Source: Paenibacillus_L residui
Lineage (GTDB): Bacteria > Bacillota > Bacilli > Paenibacillales > NBRC-103111
Length of the DNA stretch: 64,000 nucleotides
Direction of reading: 5' to 3'
Assembly: GCF_042677205.1 (NCBI RefSeq)
Contig: NZ_JBHTIU010000109.1
Span: 1 to 64,000, forward strand
The notes beneath the pieces were generated by a model. That model was not told the origin of the DNA, searched no databases, and saw nothing but the letters and a program-made list of their open reading frames with translations. The position numbers and the translations under genes were made by a program. Positions within the stretch are counted from its first letter, which is position 1, and each line of letters begins with the position of its first letter. This document shows, piece by piece, positions 17,392 to 24,125 of the stretch.

Positions 17392-17420
17392 TTGACGGTC
17401 ATTAGGCCCTAATGTATACT
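17392..17420 (+). promoter_or_regulatory. sigH promoter (SigA type)
   Basis: TTGACG (17392-17397), 17 bases, TATACT (17415-17420): a strong SigA promoter about 55 bases from the sigH start. In B. subtilis the equivalent promoter is repressed by AbrB and active on entry into stationary phase; AT-rich flanks here would allow the same, but no defined operator is visible. Confidence 0.85.
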
Positions 17421-17474
17421 TAACCTATCTCTGTTTAGAGAGATGCCGAATTGGCCAGGCCGGAGGGATTGTTC

Positions 17475-18122
17475 GTGAATGTTGACCTCAATGATTTGAG
17501 AAGCGATATCTATGAGCTCAAAAGCGACGAGGACAACGTCGAAGCGGTTCGTGATGGCAACAGTGGCGCACTGGAATATTTGATCAACAAGTACAAAAAT
17601 TTTGTACGGGCGAAGGCCCGCTCTTACTTTTTGATTGGCGCTGACCGTGAAGACATTGTTCAGGAAGGCATGATCGGATTATACAAGGCGATTCGCGATT
17701 TCCGGGGAGACAAGCTGGCCTCGTTTAAAGCGTTTGCAGAATTATGCATTACCCGCCAAATTATTACCGCGATCAAAACCGCCACACGTCAGAAGCACAT
17801 TCCGCTTAATTCTTATGTTTCGTTGGACAAGCCTATCTATGACGAAGATTCCGACCGGACGCTGCTGGACGTTATTTGCGGTTCCAGAGTAACCGATCCG
17901 GAGGAACTGATCATCAATCAGGAGGAATTCTTCGGACTGGAAGATAAGATGAGTGAAATTCTGAGCGAGCTGGAGCGCAGGGTGCTGATGCTCTATCTGG
18001 ACGGACGCTCCTATCAGGAGATCGCGGTAGATCTGGATCGCCATGTGAAATCTATCGATAACGCTCTTCAACGGGTAAAGCGCAAGCTGGAGAAATACCT
18101 GGAAGTCAGGGACAATATGTAA
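17475..18122 (+). CDS. sigH: RNA polymerase sigma-H factor (Spo0H)
   Basis: SigH directs transcription of early sporulation and competence genes (spo0A, spo0F, spoIIA, ftsAZ P2 in B. subtilis). The 215-aa product has region 2 with REDIVQEGMIGLYKAIRDF (core binding and -10 recognition) and region 4 with the helix-turn-helix SYQEIAVDLDRHVKSIDNAL near the C-terminus. I chose GTG 17475 (reads MNVDLNDLRSD) since GGAGGGA ends 6 bases upstream; the TTG at 17451 lies before that ribosome site. A strong promoter precedes it, and the long gap after it suggests monocistronic expression. Confidence 0.96.
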   Translation: MNVDLNDLRSDIYELKSDEDNVEAVRDGNSGALEYLINKYKNFVRAKARSYFLIGADREDIVQEGMIGLYKAIRDFRGDKLASFKAFAELCITRQIITAIKTATRQKHIPLNSYVSLDKPIYDEDSDRTLLDVICGSRVTDPEELIINQEEFFGLEDKMSEILSELERRVLMLYLDGRSYQEIAVDLDRHVKSIDNALQRVKRKLEKYLEVRDNM

Positions 18123-18252
18123 CGAATAGCTTTCTAGCCATGTTGGGCGGAAAGTTATTTTTTTACCCCGTTAGAAAGTGGCCGCCTCAATACCGGGTTA
18201 TTCATCTTCAAGATGACCAAAGGTCATGCGAAAATCCTACGCAGTTTGGTTT

Positions 18253-18434
18253 TAACGGACCCCAGAGAACTTAATCGTACCAAAAGGGCCTTTCGGTAAT
18301 TTTAACGGAACCAGATGACCTTATTCCCAAGAAATGTTCGCGGAAGTAGGAGAATTCTAGGCAATAAGCGCAACGGTGTCCGTTAGTCTAAAAAAAGCGC
18401 CTATTTTACGAAATAGGGTCTTCCAGTTCCGTTA
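18253..18434. repeat. Cluster of four TAACGGA repeat units
   Basis: Within the 825-base gap between sigH and rpmG there are two direct units starting TAACGGA at 18253 and 18303, and two inverted units whose complement starts TAACGGA at 18385 and 18434. Two of them agree closely: TAACGGAACCAGATGACCTT and, on the other strand, TAACGGAACTGGAAGACCCT. A hairpin CTATTT-TACG-AAATAG lies between the inverted units (18401-18416). The pattern resembles short interspersed repeats I recall from Paenibacillus intergenic regions. The rest of the gap (18440-18830) is AT-rich with no gene visible. Confidence 0.65.
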
Positions 18435-18833
18435 CGTTTTCGCTGTTGGACTTTTTACTGGTACAGTATCCTGTTGAACGCCTTTCCCACAATGAATCGA
18501 TAGCCTCTATATGTAAATTTGTGCAGGTAAAATCAAGCGAATGGTAGAAAGTGATTAAAGTAAAATGGAAAACTGCATTTAGAATCGTTGTTTCTTGCTG
18601 AAATCGCCCGTTTTGCACAAATGAGCTGCGGTTTTTCCACTTAGTTACCGACTTTCGCTACAGAGGAACTAGCTGTATGAAATCCAGTTAAACATCTCTG
18701 GCGGAAAAGCTTGCTAAGGCAATGCTCGTCACTTTGTAGGGTTATCCTAGTATAAATTATAGTACATATGTAAATATTGGAGTTCTAGGTTTACTAATCC
18801 TTAGGTAAGAGAATAATGGTAATGATCCATTCC

Positions 18834-18862
18834 TTGACATGAAAATCGCGGTATGATAAATT
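18834..18862 (+). promoter_or_regulatory. Promoter of rpmG-secE-nusG
   Basis: TTGACA (18834-18839), 17 bases, TAAATT (18857-18862) with an extended -10 TG at 18854-18855. It lies about 85 bases from rpmG. A short hairpin ATTGTC/GACAAT (18880-18903) follows in the leader. Confidence 0.75.
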
Positions 18863-18947
18863 AATTCAGTAACCCTAAATTGTCAGGCTCTCCTCAGACA
18901 ATCGGGGGTTCTTTATTAAGAAGGTTGTCTACCAGGGGGGTGTGATC

Positions 18948-19097
18948 ATGCGGGTAATCATTACGTTGGCATGTACTAACTGTAAACAGCGTAACTATAC
19001 GTCCAATAAGAACAAGCGGAACCATCCGGACCGCATGGAGATGAAGAAATATTGCAAGTTTTGCAATGAACACGTGCTTCATCGCGAAACAAGGTAA
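18948..19097 (+). CDS. rpmG: 50S ribosomal protein L33 (zinc-binding form)
   Basis: This 49-aa protein sits near the E site of the 50S subunit. It is the C+ form, with two CxxC pairs (C9/C12 in ACTNC and C36/C39 in YCKFC) that bind one zinc. In relatives the C- paralogue replaces it when zinc is scarce and Zur is relieved. The ATG at 18948 follows AGGGGGG. It leads the rpmG-secE-nusG group, a conserved order. Confidence 0.95.
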   Translation: MRVIITLACTNCKQRNYTSNKNKRNHPDRMEMKKYCKFCNEHVLHRETR

Positions 19098-19114
19098 GCA
19101 GTGGGGGTGCAGCA

Positions 19115-19327
19115 ATGGCTTTTTTAGGTAGAATCAAGCGAGGCTTCGGCTCCACCTTTTCCTACTTTGCGGATAGCTGGGCTGAGCTGAAGAAAGTCAA
19201 GTGGCCCAATCGTAAAGAAATGGTGAGCTATACTCTTGTCGTGTTGGTTACCGTTATTTTCGTAACGATCTACTTTACTATTCTCGACCTTGGGATTTCC
19301 AATATAGTCCGTTTGATAACGGAATAG
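19115..19327 (+). CDS. secE: Preprotein translocase subunit SecE
   Basis: SecE clamps SecY in the SecYEG channel. The 70-aa product has the short single-membrane-span form usual in Firmicutes: an amphipathic helix with the conserved ELKKVKWPNRKE motif (about 24-35) followed by one transmembrane helix (about 39-60). GGGGTG precedes the ATG. It lies between rpmG and nusG, as in nearly all bacteria. Confidence 0.97.
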   Translation: MAFLGRIKRGFGSTFSYFADSWAELKKVKWPNRKEMVSYTLVVLVTVIFVTIYFTILDLGISNIVRLITE

Positions 19328-19344
19328 GGACCGGGGTGACCTTT

Positions 19345-19878
19345 ATGGAAAAAAGATGGTACGTTGTTCACACTTATTCCGGCTACGAGAACAAGGTTAA
19401 GGCCAATCTGGAGAAGCGCGTCGAATCGATGAACATGATGGACAAGATCTTTCGCGTGCTTGTTCCGATGGAAGAAGAAGTAGTCAACAAAGACGGCAAG
19501 AAGAAAACCGTCATGCGCAAAGTGTATCCCGGTTATGTTCTTGTAGAGATGATCCAGACGGACGATTCCTGGTATGTGGTTCGCAACACGCCGGGGGTGA
19601 CTGGTTTTGTCGGTTCTACAGGTTCCGGTTCCAAGCCGATTCCACTGTTGCCGGAAGAAGTGGATTCTATTCTGAAGCATATGGGAATGGAAGAGCCTAA
19701 GCCGAAGATTGACTTTGACTTGAAAGAGACGGTTCGTGTTAAAGTGGGTCCTTTTGCCGATTTTGTGGGATCCGTTGAGGAGATTTTGCCTGACAAAAGT
19801 AAGCTAAAGGTGCATGTAAACATGTTTGGAAGAGAAACCCCGTTGGAGCTTGACTTCCATCAGGTGGAGAAACTGTAG
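19345..19878 (+). CDS. nusG: Transcription termination/antitermination factor NusG
   Basis: NusG binds the RNA polymerase clamp helices, modulates pausing and couples transcription to translation. The 177-aa product has the N-terminal NGN domain (EKRWYVVHTYSGYE start, about 1-110) and a C-terminal KOW domain (about 123-175, ending VEKL). I chose ATG 19345, 6 bases after GGGGTGA; a GTG at 19336 lies inside that ribosome site. Length equals the B. subtilis protein. Confidence 0.97.
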   Translation: MEKRWYVVHTYSGYENKVKANLEKRVESMNMMDKIFRVLVPMEEEVVNKDGKKKTVMRKVYPGYVLVEMIQTDDSWYVVRNTPGVTGFVGSTGSGSKPIPLLPEEVDSILKHMGMEEPKPKIDFDLKETVRVKVGPFADFVGSVEEILPDKSKLKVHVNMFGRETPLELDFHQVEKL

Positions 19879-19931
19879 AGAACCCGGCCGGGTGCTCTTC
19901 GCTTGTTCTCTTCTTCTCATAAGGTTATGCC

Positions 19932-19957
19932 AGGTCTATCTGGATTGGGATAGGCCT
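19932..19957 (+). promoter_or_regulatory. Leader hairpin upstream of rplK
   Basis: AGGTCTATC (19932-19940) pairs with GATAGGCCT (19949-19957) around an 8-base loop. It is followed by GGGA/TCCC elements up to 19983. The position before rplK-rplA fits an autogenous control site for L1 or L11, but no consensus could be checked. Confidence 0.4.
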
Positions 19958-20015
19958 TCATTGGTGGGAGGGAAACATCCCGTTAGACCACACTACGTGC
20001 AAGGAGGTGTCTCAC

Positions 20016-20441
20016 ATGGCAAAGAAGGTAATCAAAGTCGTTAAGCTGCAAATTCCCGCTGGTAAAGCTAATCCGGCTCCGCCAGTAGGTCCGGCTCTAG
20101 GTCAAGCAGGTGTCAACATCATGGCATTCTGTAAGGAATTTAACGCTCGTACGGCCGATCAGGCTGGTTTGGTTATTCCGGTAGAGCTGTCTGTTTTCGA
20201 AGACCGTTCTTTCACGTTCGTAACCAAAACTCCTCCGGCAGCCGTACTGTTGCGTGTAGCAGCAGGAATCGAGAAAGGCTCCGGCGAGCCTAACAAGGTT
20301 AAGGTAGCAACGGTAAAACGCGACAAAGTTCGTGAAATCGCCGAATCCAAAATGGCTGATTTGAATGCTGCATCGGTGGAAGCCGCTATGCGTATGGTAG
20401 AAGGAACTGCCCGCAGCATGGGAATCAAGATTGAAGATTAA
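20016..20441 (+). CDS. rplK: 50S ribosomal protein L11
   Basis: L11 binds the GTPase-associated centre of 23S rRNA (thiostrepton region) and is needed for the RelA stringent response. The 141-aa product has the proline-rich N-terminal domain (KLQIPAGKANPAPPVGPALG) and the C-terminal RNA-binding domain. ATG 20016 follows AAGGAGGTG; the GTG at 20007 is part of that site. rplA follows 103 bases later. Confidence 0.97.
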   Translation: MAKKVIKVVKLQIPAGKANPAPPVGPALGQAGVNIMAFCKEFNARTADQAGLVIPVELSVFEDRSFTFVTKTPPAAVLLRVAAGIEKGSGEPNKVKVATVKRDKVREIAESKMADLNAASVEAAMRMVEGTARSMGIKIED

Positions 20442-20544
20442 GATTTACCGAATGCTTCCCGCAATAATGAATGCAATAAGTGGCGGTAATTATCCGCATA
20501 ACCGTGGGAGGATTATCCGTTAATACCACGAAGGAGGAAACCAA

Positions 20545-21237
20545 ATGCCTAAACATGGTAAGAAATATTCGGAGGCAGTCAAGCTGGTTGATGCAGATGC
20601 TCAATATGAGCCTGCGGAAGCTGTTGCTCTTGTGAAGAAGATGGCCTCTGCTAAATTTGATGAGACAGTAGAAGTTGCCGTGCGTCTGGGAGTTGACCCC
20701 AAGAAGCAGGACCAAGCGGTTCGCGGCGTAGTTGTTATGCCGCACGGTACGGGTAAAACCAAGCGGGTTTTGGTTTTTGCCAAAGGAGAGAAAGCCAAGG
20801 AAGCCGAAAGCGCCGGCGCTGATTTTGTAGGCGATCAGGACATGATCAACAAAATCCAACAAGGCTGGTTCGAATTCGATGTCTGTGTGGCAACTCCGGA
20901 CATGATGAGTGAAGTAGGGAAATTGGGACGGTTGCTCGGGGGGAAAGGTCTGATGCCGAACCCGAAAGCGGGAACCGTAACCTTCGACGTAGCGAAAGCT
21001 GTCCAGGAAATCAAGGCCGGTAAGATTGAGTACCGTCTTGACAGAGCAGGACAAATTCATGCGCCTGTAGGGAAAGTTTCTTTCGACGAACAGAAGCTGA
21101 CCGAGAACCTGCGTGCATTAGTCGAAGCACTGGTCAGAAGCAAGCCTGCTGCGGCTAAAGGGGTTTACTTGAAGAGCGCAGCGATTTCGTCCACTATGGG
21201 GCCGAGCGTGAAATTAAACCTTCAATCTTTTAGATAA
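20545..21237 (+). CDS. rplA: 50S ribosomal protein L1
   Basis: L1 forms the mobile stalk that guides deacylated tRNA out of the E site, and in many bacteria represses its own mRNA. The 230-aa product has the two-domain L1 fold, with the conserved GLMPNPKAGTVT segment in the C-terminal part. AGGAGG precedes the ATG. The 103-base gap before it contains an imperfect hairpin framed by CGTGG and CCACG (20502-20529), a possible autogenous site. Confidence 0.97.
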   Translation: MPKHGKKYSEAVKLVDADAQYEPAEAVALVKKMASAKFDETVEVAVRLGVDPKKQDQAVRGVVVMPHGTGKTKRVLVFAKGEKAKEAESAGADFVGDQDMINKIQQGWFEFDVCVATPDMMSEVGKLGRLLGGKGLMPNPKAGTVTFDVAKAVQEIKAGKIEYRLDRAGQIHAPVGKVSFDEQKLTENLRALVEALVRSKPAAAKGVYLKSAAISSTMGPSVKLNLQSFR

Positions 21238-21289
21238 GCGGTTGACTTCAAACAGTCATCTATGCTACTCTAAGTGAGGTTTTCTGAAA

Positions 21290-21426
21290 TTGAATATGCT
21301 GCCGTAGACAGCAGGTGCTTATTGCAAGCTTAATTTCCTGCCGAGGTGTTATGATATAGTTTCGTATTTCGTTACGGAATCTCGAATCATCATGCCTTCG
21401 TACTGTCTGCGAAGGCTTTTCTATTT
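21290..21426 (+). ncRNA. L10 leader with attenuator upstream of rplJ-rplL
   Basis: The rplA-rplJ gap carries the conserved core of the bacterial L10 leader: GCTGCCGTAGACAGCAGGTGC (around 21298-21318) and CCTGCCGAGG (21337-21346), which resemble the L10(L12)4 site in 23S rRNA. A downstream hairpin GCCTTCG/CGAAGGC (21394-21416) with a T-rich tail looks like a terminator that could respond to L10 binding. The family is known for Bacillus; the attenuation step here is inferred from the hairpin. Confidence 0.85.
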
Positions 21427-21469
21427 GTAACGCTCCATCCTAGCAACTAAGTACCAGGAGGTGTAACAG

Positions 21470-21979
21470 ATGGGTAATGCAAAAGTTCGTGAACAGAAAC
21501 AACAGCTGGTTTCCGAGGTGGTAAGCAAGCTTCGCGAAAGCAGTTGTACGATCGTAGCAGACTATCGCGGTTTGAATGTGGCCCAGGTAACCGAGCTTCG
21601 TAAGCAGCTGCGTGAAGCGGGAGTGGAATTCCAGGTCCTTAAGAATACGTTGGTACGCCGTGCTACGGCAGAAGCTGAACTGACGGAGCTGGACACCGCT
21701 CTGACGGGACCAACAGCGATTGCATTCAGTAAAGAGGATGTCGTCGCACCTGCCAAGATTTTGTCCGATTTTGCCAAGAAGAACGACAAGCTGAGCATTA
21801 AAGCGGGTATTGTCGAAGGCAAAATCGTGGACATCAGCCAGATCAAGGAACTGGCGGATCTTCCTTCCAGAGAAGGTCTTCTGTCCATGTTGCTCAGCGT
21901 GCTTCAAGCGCCTGTCCGCAACTTCGCGCTTGCAGTTAAAGCTGTGGCGGAGAAGCAGGAGAGCGGAGCGGAAGCTTAA
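21470..21979 (+). CDS. rplJ: 50S ribosomal protein L10
   Basis: L10 anchors the L12 dimers of the ribosomal stalk on 23S rRNA. The 169-aa product has the N-terminal RNA-binding domain (about 1-135, with ADYRGL near residue 30) and the C-terminal helix that carries L12 dimers. CAGGAGGTG precedes the ATG. It is controlled by the L10 leader in front and co-transcribed with rplL. Confidence 0.97.
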   Translation: MGNAKVREQKQQLVSEVVSKLRESSCTIVADYRGLNVAQVTELRKQLREAGVEFQVLKNTLVRRATAEAELTELDTALTGPTAIAFSKEDVVAPAKILSDFAKKNDKLSIKAGIVEGKIVDISQIKELADLPSREGLLSMLLSVLQAPVRNFALAVKAVAEKQESGAEA

Positions 21980-22033
21980 GCTGACGGAAGAAACGATAAG
22001 GATAAGATATTATACTATATTGGAGGTTTAACC

Positions 22034-22399
22034 ATGAGTAAAGAGCAAATTTTAGAAGCCATTAAAGGCATGTCCGTTTTGGAACTGAACGACCTGGTTA
22101 AAGCAATTGAAGAAGAATTCGGCGTAACGGCTGCCGCTCCTGTAGCGGTTATCGGCGGAGCCGGTGCTGCTGCTGAAGCTGAAGAGCAAAGCGAATTCGA
22201 CGTAATCCTGGCTAATGCCGGCGGATCCAAGATCAACGTTATCAAAGTGGTTCGCGAAATCACTGGTCTTGGCCTGAAAGAAGCTAAAGATCTGGTTGAC
22301 GGCGCACCGAAGCCGATCAAAGAGAAAGTATCCAAAGAAGATGCTGAAGCTATCAAAGCTAAGCTGGAAGAAGCAGGAGCAACTGTTGAAGTAAAATAA
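22034..22399 (+). CDS. rplL: 50S ribosomal protein L7/L12
   Basis: L12 recruits and stimulates translational GTPases from the flexible stalk. The 121-aa acidic product has the N-terminal dimerisation helices, an Ala/Gly-rich hinge (about 36-52), and the C-terminal globular domain with the conserved GLKEAKDLVD helix. TGGAGG precedes the ATG. A strong terminator follows 17 bases later. Confidence 0.97.
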   Translation: MSKEQILEAIKGMSVLELNDLVKAIEEEFGVTAAAPVAVIGGAGAAAEAEEQSEFDVILANAGGSKINVIKVVREITGLGLKEAKDLVDGAPKPIKEKVSKEDAEAIKAKLEEAGATVEVK

Positions 22400-22415
22400 T
22401 GCAGTTTCCTATATG

Positions 22416-22447
22416 GACCCTTTGAAGTTTGTTCTTCAAAGGGTCTT
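22416..22447 (+). terminator. Terminator after rplL
   Basis: GACCCTTTGAAG (22416-22427) pairs perfectly with CTTCAAAGGGTC (22434-22445), followed by only three T. A strong stem with a short U tract suggests partial readthrough into the downstream methyltransferase. Confidence 0.8.
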
Positions 22448-22538
22448 TCCTTAGTCGGCGTGGATGCGGTTATCCCGGATCGGCACCGGATTTGGAAATA
22501 AAGGGATGAACTAATCACCGATGCAGGGAGGAATTTAG

Positions 22539-23141
22539 ATGTCCGATCACTACTATACGCCGAAACCGGTCGCCGCTCACGATTTGCGAATGATTAGACA
22601 AAGCCTGCGGGGCCGGGATTTTCAATTTGTTACGGATGCCGGGGTCTTCTCGAAGAACGCGATTGATTTCGGAAGCCGATTGCTGATCGAGTCGGTGGAA
22701 GTTGCGGAAGATGCCAAGGTGCTGGATGTCGGCTGCGGCTACGGTCCGATCGGTATCGCTGTGGCGGCAGAGGTGAGCCTTGGATCGGTGACGATGATCG
22801 ATATTAACGAGCGCGCCGTTGAGTTAGCTCGTGAGAATGCAAGACGTAATGGCTTGGCCAACGTTAAAGTTATGCAAAGCAACATGCTGGAACAGGTATT
22901 GGATGACCGGTTTCATTGCATTCTGACGAACCCTCCCATACGTGCGGGCAAGGCGGTCGTTCATCAAATTTTCGAACAGGCGTATCATTGTTTGCTTCCT
23001 TCCGGACAGTTGTGGGTGGTTATTCAGAAAAAGCAGGGAGCTCCTTCCGCTAAGCTGAAGCTGGAAGAAATGTTTGGTCAGGTGGAGGAAATAACCAAGG
23101 ATAAAGGGTACCGTATATTTAAAGCGACCAAAACCGTCTGA
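22539..23141 (+). CDS. ybxB: Class I methyltransferase, RsmC/YbxB-like
   Basis: The 200-aa product is an S-adenosylmethionine-dependent N-methyltransferase. Motif I is VLDVGCGYGPIG (about 62-73) and motif IV is TNPPIRAG (about 130-137); the NPP triad is typical of base-amino methylation. Relatives at this locus are annotated as RsmC-like (16S rRNA m2G1207) methyltransferases, but the N-terminal RsmC domain is absent, so the substrate is not certain. GGGAGG precedes the ATG. It lies between rplL and rpoB, as in B. subtilis ybxB. Confidence 0.88.
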   Translation: MSDHYYTPKPVAAHDLRMIRQSLRGRDFQFVTDAGVFSKNAIDFGSRLLIESVEVAEDAKVLDVGCGYGPIGIAVAAEVSLGSVTMIDINERAVELARENARRNGLANVKVMQSNMLEQVLDDRFHCILTNPPIRAGKAVVHQIFEQAYHCLLPSGQLWVVIQKKQGAPSAKLKLEEMFGQVEEITKDKGYRIFKATKTV

Positions 23142-23268
23142 TAACAAATGGTTTTCGGTTGAGTCGGGTTAGAAAGGTTTAAATGGAGCATTTGAAAATC
23201 TGTAGTTATTTTCATGGATCGCCGTTTAAAGAAAAGGAGTAGTTATGAAGTCTTTTTTGCTTCCTTCA

Positions 23269-23297
23269 TTGACTCTACTCTCCAGATATGTTATTAT
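23269..23297 (+). promoter_or_regulatory. Promoter upstream of the rpoB leader
   Basis: TTGACT (23269-23274), 17 bases, TATTAT (23292-23297), with an extended -10 TG at 23289-23290. It would start a transcript about 820 bases before rpoB, through a hairpin-rich stretch. It is the best promoter in the gap. Confidence 0.7.
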
Positions 23298-23530
23298 TAT
23301 AAAATGTCAGCATAAAATAGGCTTTATGTCTTTAGTTAATTAAAATGTCAAGCATTTTTTATCTTCTACAGAATTGCGGAAGAGAGGTGCGATATTTTTT
23401 TACCCAAAGGACAAGAAATGGAAAGATTTAGTCCAATCTGCCGTTTTGAAGATTATGGGATATTTACTAAGGGCATAATGAAATACAGAGAGAATTACGA
23501 CTGGGCTTTTTTGGAAAAAGTTCAAAAAGG

Positions 23531-24082
23531 AAGGCTTCTAATGAAGCTTTTTCTAGTTTATTCCATCGGAAAGGTTTTGTTCATCAGATGTTCGTGAACG
23601 ACTTTCCGATGACCGCTTAAGAGGGACTTAAATAATGAGTAGTATTTTTGCCCGCGGTAGAATTTGTAGGTATCTGCTTTCCGGACGACTTCAAATTCTA
23701 TTTTGATGTTAAGAAAAGCTCTGTTGAAGCTATATCGAGGGCGGTCGTTCCTCTATACTACAGCTTTTCTCGACAACTCGAAAGGGGTTCGCCTTAAATT
23801 AAGCGGATCTGAAATTCGGGAGCGGTCAATTTCCTCTAGTGCGGTCGCTCATCCTCGAAATACTCCGAGAGGAGTTTTCCTATACAGCGGAAGGGTTAAG
23901 GATTCAGAGGGATCCGGAGCAGTTCTTTCCGCGTTAACCGCTTCTCATGCGGCCGCTTTCTACTGCGAAAGGGGCCTCGTTAGATGTCTTTTCGCTATAT
24001 AAGAGACTATGCTTCATTCGCTCCAGATTTGACCGTCTTATATAGCTTGGTGAGCGGAGTTGTTCTCTATGAACAGGCTCCG
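23531..24082 (+). ncRNA. Hairpin-rich untranslated region upstream of rpoB (putative structured leader or ncRNA)
   Basis: No credible gene lies between 23142 and 24125. Instead there is a chain of inverted repeats: AAGGCTTC/GAAGCTTT (23531-23550); CATCGGAAAG/CTTTCCGATG (23564-23611); TAGAATTTG/CAAATTCTA then TTTT (23658-23704); AGAAAAGCT/AGCTTTTCT (23712-23770); TCCTCT/AGAGGA (23832-23873); GTTAA/TTAAC with AGCGG/CCGCT (23886-23942); GCTATATAAGA/TCTTATATAGC (23994-24046); and CGGAG..GTTC/GAAC..CTCCG (24055-24082). So many perfect stems in a row suggest a structured RNA, probably the rpoBC leader. I know of no named family that fits. Confidence 0.55.
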
Positions 24083-24125
24083 GAAGTTTTAGCAACATAA
24101 TTTGAGTAGTCACGAGGGGTGAAGA

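Noticed and set aside
23703..24002. A 99-codon + strand frame in the rpoB upstream gap
   Set aside because: No ribosome site, low-complexity Ser/Arg-rich product, and it coincides with a chain of inverted repeats that explain the sequence better as RNA.
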